Shown here piece by piece: positions 32,238-39,189 of a stretch of 39,189 nt of DNA; position 1 is the first letter of the stretch; the number at the start of each line of letters is the position of its first letter. A model generated the notes under the pieces. It searched no databases. It was given only the letters and a program-made list of their open reading frames with translations, and was not told where the DNA came from. The translations under genes and the position numbers were made by a program. The stretch is from Ruminiclostridium sp. GTDB taxonomy: Bacteria; Bacillota; Clostridia; Oscillospirales; Ruminococcaceae. The DNA lies in contig JAEEJW010000150.1 in NCBI GenBank assembly GCA_016282095.1, positions 1 to 39,189 of the forward strand, in the 5' to 3' direction.

Positions 32238-33644
32238 TTAAAACCTGAAATAGATAAACGGGTTGTACGCGCTGGAAACAAGGGACAGTACACAGAGCGC
32301 GAAAATCACGATCGAGCCGGCATAGGCCGCGTAGCTATAGAGTTCCTTTTTGTTAGTTGCGGATATCTTGTCCCGTATCACGCGGCATACAGGCGTTGAG
32401 AGGATCAGCGCGAACACGAATGAGATGATGACAAGCACCGACAGCGTGGACATTATCGTTGCGTTGGCAGCGGCATCTCCCGCAGCACCGGTGAACATAT
32501 TCGCTATAAGACCGAAACCCTGTCCGAGCGTATCCGCCCTGAACAGCACGAACGCCAGCACCACAACCAGCAGGGTATATATATGGCCGACAGGCCGGAA
32601 CCATTTCTTTTTGGTCGGCACTATCTGATAAGTTTCAAGCATCTGGCAGAGCCCGTGTATCATGCCCCACACTATGAATGTGAAGTTAGCACCGTGCCAG
32701 AGTCCGGTCAGGAAGAAAACGATCAGTTTGTTTATCGTCGTTCTCACATTGCCTTTGCGGTTGCCGCCGAGGGGTATGTAGACATACTGCTTGAACCATG
32801 TCGAGAGCGAAATGTGCCAGCGTCTCCAGAAGTCCTGTATACTGGACGCAACGAACGGATAGTTGAAGTTTTCCAGGAAATCGAAGCCGAACATACAGCC
32901 GAGGCCTATCGCCATATCACTGTAACCCGAGAAATCGAAGAATATCTGGAGGGTATAGCATATTGCGCCCGCCCAGGCGGGGAGAGCGCCTACCTGCTCT
33001 GGCGCAAAGCCGAACACCGTGTCTGCCACGAAGCCCATCTGATTGGCTATCAGTACTTTCTTTCCGAGGCCGAGTATGAAGCGGTGGATGCCCCTGCTCA
33101 CTCTGTCAGCGGTGAATTCGCGGTGCCTGAGCTGTTTGGATATATCTTCATATCTTACGATAGGACCCGCAATCAGCTGCGGGAAGAACGAGATGTAAAG
33201 AAGCACAAGGAACAGGTTCCGCTGCACGCTTTTCTTGTCTCTGTAAACGTCTATGACGTAGCTTAAACCCTGGAAGGTAAAAAACGAAATTCCTATAGGC
33301 AGTCTGATATCCGGTACAGGTACAGCAAGACCCGTTATCGCGTTGAAGGTCTCCGCGAAAAAACCGGTGTATTTATATGCGAAGAGAAGTCCGATATTGA
33401 CAATGACTGCGAGAAATACAGCGAGTTTCGCGTGTTTTTCTCCTGCTGCGGCAATGCCGAAGAAATAGTTGAACACTATGGAGATCAGCATTATTATGAC
33501 CGCAATGGGCTCACCGAATGCATAGAAAACTATGCTTGCTGCGGCAAGTATGATGTTGCGGGCGGTATCGTTCCTGATGAGGGCGTACAGAATGAACGTC
33601 ACCGGCAGGAACATAAACAGGAATACCACAGAACTGAATGTCAA
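32238..33644 (-). CDS. MBOAT family membrane-bound O-acyltransferase (AlgI/DltB-like)
   Basis: 468 residues starting at TTG 33644 with a GAGGAG site. About ten membrane helices and the family signature FWRRWHISLSTWFKQYVYIPLGG followed by TGLWHGANFTFIVWG with the catalytic His317; His277 is the other conserved one. It moves acyl groups from a cytoplasmic donor across the membrane. The partner gene downstream encodes a DHHW protein, so the pair matches the AlgI-AlgJ or PatA-PatB-like surface polysaccharide O-acetylation module rather than the DltB system. No dltA/C/D is present. Confidence 0.94.
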   Translation of the reverse strand: MTFSSVVFLFMFLPVTFILYALIRNDTARNIILAAASIVFYAFGEPIAVIIMLISIVFNYFFGIAAAGEKHAKLAVFLAVIVNIGLLFAYKYTGFFAETFNAITGLAVPVPDIRLPIGISFFTFQGLSYVIDVYRDKKSVQRNLFLVLLYISFFPQLIAGPIVRYEDISKQLRHREFTADRVSRGIHRFILGLGKKVLIANQMGFVADTVFGFAPEQVGALPAWAGAICYTLQIFFDFSGYSDMAIGLGCMFGFDFLENFNYPFVASSIQDFWRRWHISLSTWFKQYVYIPLGGNRKGNVRTTINKLIVFFLTGLWHGANFTFIVWGMIHGLCQMLETYQIVPTKKKWFRPVGHIYTLLVVVLAFVLFRADTLGQGFGLIANMFTGAAGDAAANATIMSTLSVLVIISFVFALILSTPVCRVIRDKISATNKKELYSYAAYAGSIVIFALCVLSLVSSAYNPFIYFRF

Positions 33645-33681
33645 AAGAACCGCTCCTCTTTATATAATTTTCTGATTGTAT

Positions 33682-33710
33682 ATTTTATCACATGGAGTGT
33701 GTTATTTCAA
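33682..33710 (-). promoter_or_regulatory. Sigma-A promoter of the MBOAT-DHHW-lipoprotein operon
   Basis: On the minus strand TTGAAA (33705-33710), 17-bp spacer, TAAAAT (33682-33687). Confidence 0.75.
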
Positions 33711-33961
33711 GCTGTTTCACACGGTTTCGGAGAAATAGACAAAAAAGCCTTAACATCATACTGCTTATATAGGAATATCAACTTACTGAAAACATATGAT
33801 ACAAAACCGGAACTGTTCTGCCCGGAAAAGGAGCGGTCAGCTATTGGCATCGTGCCAAAGGGGGCGGCCATCCCGGAAGGCAGACAGTGGAAGAAAATGG
33901 CCTTCATGTCTGCTTCGGGAATGGGGTCCATATTCCCCGTTTAGCCTGTTTCAGCCGGCTC
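33711..33961. other. Gene-poor interval with an imperfect long inverted repeat
   Basis: Between the MBOAT promoter and the 3D-protein stop. A long imperfect hairpin (CCATCCCGGAAGGCAGACA 33868-33886 with TGTCTGCTTCGGGAATGG 33907-33924, three single-base bulges) lies in it with no T tail. A 74-codon minus-strand frame (33707-33931) runs through it but overlaps the promoter and I cannot support it as a gene. Confidence 0.5.
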
Positions 33962-34885
33962 TCAGTGCCAGCTTACGCTGTTATCGCCGACGGTGAGGAC
34001 ATAGACGTCGCAGAACTGTGCACACCAGCCCATGGCATCGTCCCAGTGTTCGGACGTGACTCCCATATAGGCATCTGCGATGATATCGGTTATATCACCG
34101 GTGTCCGAGGCTATTGCATAGCCGTAGACCTTCGAGCCGTCCTGCGTCACGATATATACTTCGGAACCGAAAGGGATCACGTCGGGGTCAACGCCCACTG
34201 AACCGATCACGAGCGGTCTTCCGCTGTATGTTCCGCTGCCCTCCGGGGCGGTGTAGGATGTAACTTTGCCGCTTAATTTGTATGCATACTCGGTAGGTAT
34301 GCCGTTTTTGAGCGTATAGTTTCCCTCCCGTTTGCTGTATGGTGTCTGTAACGCTGTCCCGCGCGCTATCACTTCGGTAACGGGCTCGGTCTTTTCCGAC
34401 GCGGTCACTCTTTCATCAACTTTTCTGCCGTCCACGAATTTATCCTGTACTGTTATTGTCAGGCTGCCGTCTATGCCCGCAGTGCGGACTTCGCTGTCGC
34501 CCATTTTCATCAGCGGAGTTTCCGTGAATTCCGTTGTGTACGGCAGCACGATCGTTTTCGTGCGGTCACGGTATTCAACACGGCTTACCGCTATCTCCAT
34601 ATTTTCACTTACCAGCGTGTCCGGCGGCATATTTATTTCGTCGTCCCCGTCCAGTACGATATCCTCGCGGGCGAGAAGCTCTCCGACCGTAGTATCTTCA
34701 GTCCATACCGTGAAGCTCCTGCCGTCCGCAGTGATGTATACGCTCATACCGGCGGGTTCTTCGCTCTCCGCGAAGCTCCTTGCCGTTCCGAGTATCATTG
34801 CCGCGATCAGCACAAGCACCGGCATAAACACACTCACTGCGGCTGGCAGAGCTCTGCCGCTTTTACTGCATATCTTCAGCAGCAT
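33962..34885 (-). CDS. YabE-like cell-wall protein: DUF348, G5 and 3D domains
   Basis: 307 residues. N-terminal membrane segment (about 15-38), one DUF348 domain (about 45-90, YITADGRSFTVWTEDTTVGELLAREDI), a G5 domain (about 95-175) and a C-terminal 3D domain (about 205-296) with the three Asp residues (GVDPDVIPFG Asp233, ASDTG Asp261, ADAYM Asp271). 3D domains are predicted lytic transglycosylase-like and found in YabE/YocH and RpfB-related proteins that remodel peptidoglycan. Two Cys (288, 292) close to the end may form a bond. It has a perfect promoter and a GGGGAG ribosome site, and stands alone. YabE usually lies near rnmV-ksgA; those are absent here. Confidence 0.9.
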   Translation of the reverse strand: MLLKICSKSGRALPAAVSVFMPVLVLIAAMILGTARSFAESEEPAGMSVYITADGRSFTVWTEDTTVGELLAREDIVLDGDDEINMPPDTLVSENMEIAVSRVEYRDRTKTIVLPYTTEFTETPLMKMGDSEVRTAGIDGSLTITVQDKFVDGRKVDERVTASEKTEPVTEVIARGTALQTPYSKREGNYTLKNGIPTEYAYKLSGKVTSYTAPEGSGTYSGRPLVIGSVGVDPDVIPFGSEVYIVTQDGSKVYGYAIASDTGDITDIIADAYMGVTSEHWDDAMGWCAQFCDVYVLTVGDNSVSWH

Positions 34886-34961
34886 ACTTATCTCCCCTTT
34901 CGCCGAATATTGCTGACCGACCTGATATCGACCCTATCATCATTATTGCCTTATGTCGCAG

Positions 34962-34990
34962 ATTATAACCGTTTGTTTTGTGAATGTCAA
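34962..34990 (-). promoter_or_regulatory. Consensus sigma-A promoter of the 3D-domain gene
   Basis: On the minus strand TTGACA (34985-34990), 17-bp spacer, TATAAT (34962-34967). The rest of the interval up to 35156 is AT-rich, without a gene. Confidence 0.9.
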
Positions 34991-35156
34991 ATAAATTTTG
35001 CAGTCAGAATTGTGCAAAACTAACAAAACTGAAATGGGCCTGTTTTGTCCGGAGCCTTATAAACAGCGGAATTGAGGGTAAAAATATACATATAGTATAT
35101 AAAATATGACATAATCAACAAAATGATGTAAAAGCGAAAAATATGTCGGATAATAA

Positions 35157-35189
35157 GAAAAAACCGCTTCGCAGCAGCAAGGCGGCTTT
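35157..35189 (-). terminator. Terminator of the DUF512 gene
   Basis: CCGCTT (35164-35169) with AAGGCGG (35179-35185, one bulged G); on the minus strand followed by TTTTTTCTTATT. It is 3 bp after the stop. Confidence 0.7.
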
Positions 35190-35191
35190 CA

Positions 35192-36484
35192 TTATTCCAA
35201 TATGCAGTCCAGCAGTTCTTCGGGTTCACTGCCGTTAGGGATTATCGGTACCCCAAGTATTTCTTCGGCTTCGGTAAGCGTCATGTCGTCGAGGAATATG
35301 TCCTCGTCTGCTTTGAGCATTGCTTTCGGTATGAGCACACGGCTTCCGAGTTCGGCTTTGTGCGGCAGAAGCTGGTCTGTCAGATCGCGGCCGGTGGTAA
35401 GTCCCGCAACGGTCACGGTCTCGCCGAAGAACCGGTTCTTTATGGTGAACACGCGGATGTCCGCATTGGGGAATTTGACACGGACCTTCCCGGCAAGAAG
35501 CTCCATAAGCGGCGCGGCAAGAACTCCTGTGGCTATGGAGAGGTGTATCGGCCGGTCACTGCCCTCGGTATCGGCAAGAGCTTCCTCGAAGCCGTCACGC
35601 ATATATGACCACATTCCGACGCCGTTCTCATACTGATCGTAGCTGCCGTAGTATTCGCCGGGAGGCAGTTCCCGGCCTGCCGTGATGAAGAGCTCGTCGG
35701 CAGGGTAGACGACGCGTTCACCGTATCTGGCGAGCATCTTTTCCCCGAAGCTCTCGATTATATCCACAGCCTCGGCTGCAGACTGCCTGTTATGCAGTTC
35801 GATCTGCGGCAGGCCTTCGCGGAACCGTGTGGCTCCGAACGGCACGGCGGCTATGCTCTGGACGGCAGGATACAGCGCCAGCAGATCGGTCAGTGTTCGT
35901 TTCAGCTCCTCGCCGTCATTCCAGCCGCGGCACAGCACGATCTGGCAGTTCATCACGATGCCGCCGTCTGCCATTTGTTTAAGATAGCGCAGCACGTCCC
36001 CCGCAAAGCGGTTGCAGAGCATCTTTTTTCGCAGTTCGGGATTAGTGGTGTGTACAGACACATTGACGTTGAGCTTCATTTTTATTATGCGCTCGATGTC
36101 GCTGTCGGTCATATTTGTGAGTGTGATGTAGCTGCCCTGTAAAAATGACAGGCGGCTGTCGTCGTCCTTGAAATACAGTGTTTCGCGCATACCGGGCGGA
36201 AGCTGGTCGATGAAGCAGAAAACGCACTTGTTGCGGCATGAATGTTTCTTGTCCATAAGGTAGGTCTCGAAGTTCAGCCCTATGTCATCGTAGTCGTCAT
36301 GCTTCCTGACCCTGACTTTCCGGGTGACGAGGTCGAGCTCCAGGACACGCTCATAGCAGTAGAAGCCGTAATCCAGCGCGTCGTTGATAGGGTGACCGTT
36401 TATGGCGGCAAGAGTCTCGCCCGCCTTTACGCCTGCCTTTGCCGCCGGTGAACGCGGAGTGACCGATTCGATTTTTACTGCCAT
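35192..36484 (-). CDS. DUF512 protein: PDZ domain plus radical SAM domain
   Basis: 430 residues from ATG 36484, preceded by an AAAGGTGG site; a longer frame upstream would overlap the rpmF terminator. N-terminal PDZ-like domain (about 1-75, SPAAKAGVKAGETLAAINGHPI), then CRNKCVFCFIDQLP with Cys83, Cys87 and Cys90 (C-x3-C-x2-C, radical SAM cluster) and the DUF512 C-terminal half. The family is common in Clostridia, and its substrate is unknown. The gene lies downstream of rpmF with a terminator between, and has no clear own promoter. The cluster residues are all present, so it should be active. Confidence 0.93.
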   Translation of the reverse strand: MAVKIESVTPRSPAAKAGVKAGETLAAINGHPINDALDYGFYCYERVLELDLVTRKVRVRKHDDYDDIGLNFETYLMDKKHSCRNKCVFCFIDQLPPGMRETLYFKDDDSRLSFLQGSYITLTNMTDSDIERIIKMKLNVNVSVHTTNPELRKKMLCNRFAGDVLRYLKQMADGGIVMNCQIVLCRGWNDGEELKRTLTDLLALYPAVQSIAAVPFGATRFREGLPQIELHNRQSAAEAVDIIESFGEKMLARYGERVVYPADELFITAGRELPPGEYYGSYDQYENGVGMWSYMRDGFEEALADTEGSDRPIHLSIATGVLAAPLMELLAGKVRVKFPNADIRVFTIKNRFFGETVTVAGLTTGRDLTDQLLPHKAELGSRVLIPKAMLKADEDIFLDDMTLTEAEEILGVPIIPNGSEPEELLDCILE

Positions 36485-36547
36485 AACATCACCACCTTTA
36501 TTATCGATTGTTAGCCCGGGCGCCGCAGGAACGCGGCGTATAAGACC

Positions 36548-36585
36548 GAAAAAAAGAAATTCAGCGGCACCTTGCGGCACCGCTG
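36548..36585 (-). terminator. Terminator after rpmF
   Basis: CAGCGGTGCC pairs with GGTGCCGCTG around a GCAA tetraloop (36562-36585), two G-T pairs, then AATTTCTTTTTTTC on the minus strand. Confidence 0.9.
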
Positions 36586-36608
36586 TCGATCTGTGAAATT
36601 GTGTGGGA

Positions 36609-36794
36609 TCATTCAGCGCTCTGAGCGATGACTTCCTTACCCTTGTAATAACCACAGTTGCCGCATACTCTGTGAGCAAGCTTCAGCTCACCGCAGTTGG
36701 TGCAGCGGGAAAAAGCAGGTGCAGATAATTTCCAGACATTGGAACGTCTCTTGTCACGTCTTGCTTTCGATACTTTTCTCTTCGGAACTGCCAT
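36609..36794 (-). CDS. rpmF: Ribosomal protein bL32
   Basis: 61 residues from ATG 36794 (GGGAGGTG ribosome site); a Met three codons upstream lacks one. [23 protein letters not shown] is the universal L32 start, and Cys31, Cys34, Cys44 and Cys47 form the zinc ribbon of the zinc-bearing form of bL32. It is a part of the large ribosomal subunit. It has its own consensus promoter and a strong terminator, so it is monocistronic; the DUF177/YceD gene that usually precedes rpmF is not here. Confidence 0.98.
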   Translation of the reverse strand: MAVPKRKVSKARRDKRRSNVWKLSAPAFSRCTNCGELKLAHRVCGNCGYYKGKEVIAQSAE

Positions 36795-36873
36795 TATTCG
36801 CACCTCCCTTTAAATTCAGCGATATTTATGATTTTACAACCTTTTTCGTGGCGTAAAAATTGGCACGGTTTAG

Positions 36874-36902
36874 ATTATACCATAAATATCACATTTTGTC
36901 AA
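36874..36902 (-). promoter_or_regulatory. Consensus sigma-A promoter of rpmF
   Basis: On the minus strand TTGACA (36897-36902), 17-bp spacer, TATAAT (36874-36879). Leader of about 75 nt. Confidence 0.9.
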
Positions 36903-36909
36903 TAGTATT

Positions 36910-37311
36910 TTAAAGATATTTTTTCAGACTTTCGGGGTAATCGGCAGGATCGGCAGAAATCGTGACTGTAACAGTCACATTTTCGGTAATAAGTGCTATT
37001 CTGTCAAGCATCTTTCCGACCTGATCGAGATCGCGGCCTACTATTCTGAGAGTACCGTCAACGAAGATATCCGTGATATCGTAATTGGAAGCGAGCATAC
37101 CGGCAACGAAGCCATACATATCGTCATAGTCAGCGATCTTGTAGTCCTCGATGTTGATAAGGCGTATCTTGTGGTAAATATCAACATTGAGAGATGAGCC
37201 GTACTGGATAGCAACTACATTGCCCTTGCTCTCCTTTTCAGCCTTGTGGATAGCTTCGATAAGAATTTTTGTTTTTCCGGCACCCTTCTTGCCTGCGATA
37301 ATTTTTACCAT
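36910..37311 (-). CDS. Small P-loop NTPase-like protein of unknown function
   Basis: 133 residues. It starts with MVKIIAGKKGAGKTKIL, a Walker A motif at 7-14 (G-K-K-G-A-G-K-T), and has a possible Walker B in ITDIFVDGTLRI and a charged, beta/alpha rich rest. Homologues in Clostridia are, as I recall, annotated loosely as ATP-binding or PilT-like, which is not supported here as there are no PilT motifs. ATG 37311 has an AGGATG site. It lies 63 bp after pgi with no terminator of quality between (a 5-bp hairpin at about 37360), so it may be co-transcribed. Confidence 0.85.
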   Translation of the reverse strand: MVKIIAGKKGAGKTKILIEAIHKAEKESKGNVVAIQYGSSLNVDIYHKIRLINIEDYKIADYDDMYGFVAGMLASNYDITDIFVDGTLRIVGRDLDQVGKMLDRIALITENVTVTVTISADPADYPESLKKYL

Positions 37312-37374
37312 AGCGTTTCATCCTCCGATTGAATTAGTTTATAGTGATTTATTATGGGAGACGTCCGTCTCAAA

Positions 37375-38712
37375 TTAACCTAATCTTGCCTCAAGCTCAG
37401 CTTTTCTGTCCTCATAGCCGGGTTTGCCGAGAAGCGCGAACATATTCTTCTTATAGCTCTCGACACCGGGCTGATCGAACGGGTTCACGCCGAGCATATA
37501 ACCCGAGATAGCGCAGGCTTTCTCGAAGAAGTAGATCATGTAGCCGAGCTCGAATTCGTTGAGTTCCGGTACTTCGAGAACGATGTTGGGTGTGCCGCCC
37601 TCGGTATGTGCGAGGACTGTACCCTCAAATGCCTTGCGGTTTACCACCGACATATTCTGGTCGGACAGGAAGTTGAGCCCGTCGCCGTTTGCGGGATCCT
37701 TCTCGATGAAGAAATCCTTCTGTGCTTTGCCGAACTGTACAACTGTCTCGAATATAACGTTCGAGCCATCCTGTATGTACTGACCCAGGGAGTGAAGATC
37801 GGTGGAGAATACAGCACTTGACGGGAAGAGCCCCTTGCCGTCCTTGCCTTCGCTCTCGCCGAAGAGCTGCTTGAACCATTCATTCATCATAGCGAACGAA
37901 GGCTCGTAAGCTACGAGCATTTCGATATCCCTGCCTTTTCTGTACAGGATGTTGCGGATAGCGGCGTATTTGTAGCAGTCATTCTTGTCGATATCGGGGT
38001 CATTGAAGTCGTCCATAGCTGCCTTGGCGCCGTTCATCAGAGCGTCAATATCGCAGCCTGCAACGGCTATCGGGAGCAGACCCACAGCTGTGAGCACGGA
38101 GAATCTTCCGCCCACGTTGTCCGGGATAACGAATGTCTCATATCCCTTGACATCAGAGAGCTCCTTGAGTGTGCCGCGCTTCTTGTCTGTTGTCGCGAAG
38201 ATGCGTTCTCTTGCGCCTTCCTCGCCGTACTTCTTTTCAAGCAGGCTTCTGAATACTCTGAATGCGAGAGCCGGCTCGGTAGTTGTACCGGACTTCGAGA
38301 TGACGTTTACGGAGAAATCCCTGCCCTCAACGAGGGAGATGACTTCATTCAGATATGTGGGGCTGATAGTATTGCCGATGAAGTATATTTCGGGTGTATC
38401 CTTCCTGAGAGAGTTGTACAGGCTGGAGCGCAGTGCTTCGATGCAGGCTCTTGCTCCGAGGTAGGAGCCGCCGATACCTATAACGATGAAGACTTCGCTG
38501 TTTTTCTTGATCCTTTCGGCTGCCGCCTTGATCCTGCTGAATTCTTCCTTGTCGTAATCTGCGGGGAGAGATGCCCAGCCGAGGAAATCGCTGCCCAGAC
38601 CGCTCTTGTTTGTAAGGATTTCATGAGCCGCGTTCACGGAGTGACGGATAGCCTTGTATTCGTGTTCCGCGACAAATGATGACAGATACCTGTCGTTTAC
38701 TTTCAGTGCCAT
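37375..38712 (-). CDS. pgi: Glucose-6-phosphate isomerase
   Basis: 445 residues, the short bacterial form. ATG 38712 was chosen because [14 protein letters not shown] is the usual start, although the GGAG site is 12 bases away; an extra 20 basic residues upstream are not plausible. Motifs: [37 protein letters not shown] (substrate phosphate) and [21 protein letters not shown]. It interconverts glucose 6-phosphate and fructose 6-phosphate, in glycolysis and gluconeogenesis. Perfect-spacing promoter at 38789-38817. Confidence 0.97.
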   Translation of the reverse strand: MALKVNDRYLSSFVAEHEYKAIRHSVNAAHEILTNKSGLGSDFLGWASLPADYDKEEFSRIKAAAERIKKNSEVFIVIGIGGSYLGARACIEALRSSLYNSLRKDTPEIYFIGNTISPTYLNEVISLVEGRDFSVNVISKSGTTTEPALAFRVFRSLLEKKYGEEGARERIFATTDKKRGTLKELSDVKGYETFVIPDNVGGRFSVLTAVGLLPIAVAGCDIDALMNGAKAAMDDFNDPDIDKNDCYKYAAIRNILYRKGRDIEMLVAYEPSFAMMNEWFKQLFGESEGKDGKGLFPSSAVFSTDLHSLGQYIQDGSNVIFETVVQFGKAQKDFFIEKDPANGDGLNFLSDQNMSVVNRKAFEGTVLAHTEGGTPNIVLEVPELNEFELGYMIYFFEKACAISGYMLGVNPFDQPGVESYKKNMFALLGKPGYEDRKAELEARLG

Positions 38713-38788
38713 TTCTTTTCTTGTCTCCTTTTTTCGGCGGACGGTTTTTTTATTTGTCCGCTGTCCTTTCAATGTTCCATGTAAAACT

Positions 38789-38817
38789 ATTATACCTTAA
38801 TTTTGTTTTTTTTTCAA
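38789..38817 (-). promoter_or_regulatory. Sigma-A promoter of pgi
   Basis: On the minus strand TTGAAA (38812-38817), 17-bp A-rich spacer, TATAAT (38789-38794). Confidence 0.85.
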
Positions 38818-38873
38818 GTAGTTTTGAATTATGATATTATCTTTGTCGGATATGTATAAAATTTGTAATCCGA

Positions 38874-38902
38874 TTTGTGCAGTTTGTCGATTCCTGCACA
38901 AA
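38874..38902. promoter_or_regulatory. Candidate operator at the asnB promoter
   Basis: TTTGTGCAG (38874-38882) and CTGCACAAA (38894-38902) are a perfect 9-bp inverted repeat with an 11-bp spacer. The right arm covers the -35 box of asnB, so a bound regulator would repress it. Confidence 0.6.
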
Positions 38903-38923
38903 ATCTTCCGAAAAGCATATAAT
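38895..38923 (+). promoter_or_regulatory. Promoter of asnB
   Basis: TGCACA (38895-38900, a weak -35), 17-bp spacer, TATAAT (38918-38923). Start codon 38956 with GGAGGT site. Confidence 0.65.
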
Positions 38924-38955
38924 GATGAAAAAACTATTGTTGCGGAGGTATTACT

Positions 38956-39189
38956 ATGTGCGGGATAGCAGGCTGGACGGACTTCAGGAACGGACTCGAA
39001 GAATATGAGACCGTGATAAGAAAAATGGGCGATGCGCTGGGGCACCGCGGCCCTGATGCTGCGGGGGAGTTCTTTGACCGCGGCTGCAGGCTGGCGCACC
39101 GGAGACTGAGCGTCATAGATCCGGAGAACGGCGCTCAGCCGATGACTTACGGCAGTTACACGATAGTATATAACGGCGAGCTTTACAAC
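38956..39189 (+). CDS. asnB: Asparagine synthase (glutamine-hydrolysing), N-terminal part
   Basis: The first 78 residues, cut by the right edge. MCGIAGW places the nucleophile Cys2 of a class II glutamine amidotransferase; ALGHRGPDAAGEFF and LAHRRLSVIDPENGAQPM match AsnB, as does YNGELYN at the edge. The enzyme makes asparagine from aspartate, glutamine and ATP. A surface-polysaccharide amidotransferase of the same family cannot be excluded without the C-terminal domain. GGAGGT ribosome site; expression is probably repressed through the 9-bp inverted repeat at the -35 box. Confidence 0.88.
   Translation, partial: MCGIAGWTDFRNGLEEYETVIRKMGDALGHRGPDAAGEFFDRGCRLAHRRLSVIDPENGAQPMTYGSYTIVYNGELYN

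Noticed and set aside
33707-33931. 74-codon minus-strand frame between the 3D gene and the MBOAT gene
   Set aside because: Ends inside the MBOAT promoter and covers the imperfect hairpin; weak ribosome site and no recognised family. Could be re-examined with homologues.

Overview
The window looks like a chromosomal segment of a Gram-positive, spore-lineage Clostridia member, most likely Ruminococcus or a close relative in the Oscillospiraceae. Four things point there: a cellobiose 2-epimerase that matches what I remember of the Ruminococcus albus enzyme along its whole length; the spore and competence proteins YpeB and RicT/YaaT; a DarA/PstA cyclic-di-AMP receptor; and class B sortases. Base composition is near 50% GC and even throughout. 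I see no phage, transposase or CRISPR array. The window is vegetative chromosome plus surface and envelope accessory genes.

Layout. 0-2 kb: end of an ABC-2 permease gene, then an Rrf2 regulator - MaoC-like - small helix-hairpin-helix operon. 2-7.6 kb (minus): MATE exporter, secA and cellobiose 2-epimerase. 7.7-9.9 kb (plus): darA-holB-ricT. 10.1-10.5 kb: an apparently orphan noncoding transcript with its own promoter, terminator and 11-bp-periodic upstream repeats. 10.5-12.3 kb (minus): a bacterial voltage-gated sodium channel with a small membrane partner. 12.5-13.9 kb (minus): ypeB. 14.1-17 kb (plus): cysteine desulfurase - membrane protein - thiI, the tRNA 4-thiouridine pathway. 17-22.8 kb (plus): pncC/cinA-C, three tandem class B sortases and a SpoIID-domain protein with a Thr/Asp/Glu-rich stalk. 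23-24.5 kb (minus): hisS behind a structured leader. 24.6-26.2 kb (plus): tRNA-Ser(GGA), a secreted/anchored Thr-rich protein and a 56-residue membrane protein. 26.2-29.7 kb (plus): a heterodimeric ABC exporter. 30-35 kb (minus): MBOAT acyltransferase - DHHW/AlgJ-like - lipoprotein operon and a YabE-like 3D-domain protein. 35.2-38.8 kb (minus): PDZ/radical SAM DUF512 protein, rpmF, a small P-loop protein and pgi. The right edge cuts the start of asnB.

The least ordinary content is of three kinds. (1) Modular 3'-UTR cassettes: five genes (cellobiose epimerase, ricT, ypeB, the SpoIID-like gene, a lipoprotein gene) are followed at or near the stop codon by related repeats in the same gene-relative order: a GC-rich short repeat, usually a palindrome with a CCCTTTT/AAAAGGG core, and in four of the five a terminator hairpin with a CTGCTCC core. 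(2) A predicted ~250-nt RNA at 10.14-10.39 kb whose promoter has 11-bp direct repeats resembling OmpR/PhoP-family response-regulator sites. (3) The triple class B sortase cluster, one copy apparently a lipoprotein, with Thr-rich surface proteins and a mini-protein carrying an NPATG motif, a membrane segment and a basic tail nearby.

Many genes have near-consensus sigma-A promoters (TTGACA, 17 bp, TATAAT), which fixes the transcription units well. All assignments are by reading the sequence and from remembered family motifs; no searches or structure calculations were run.
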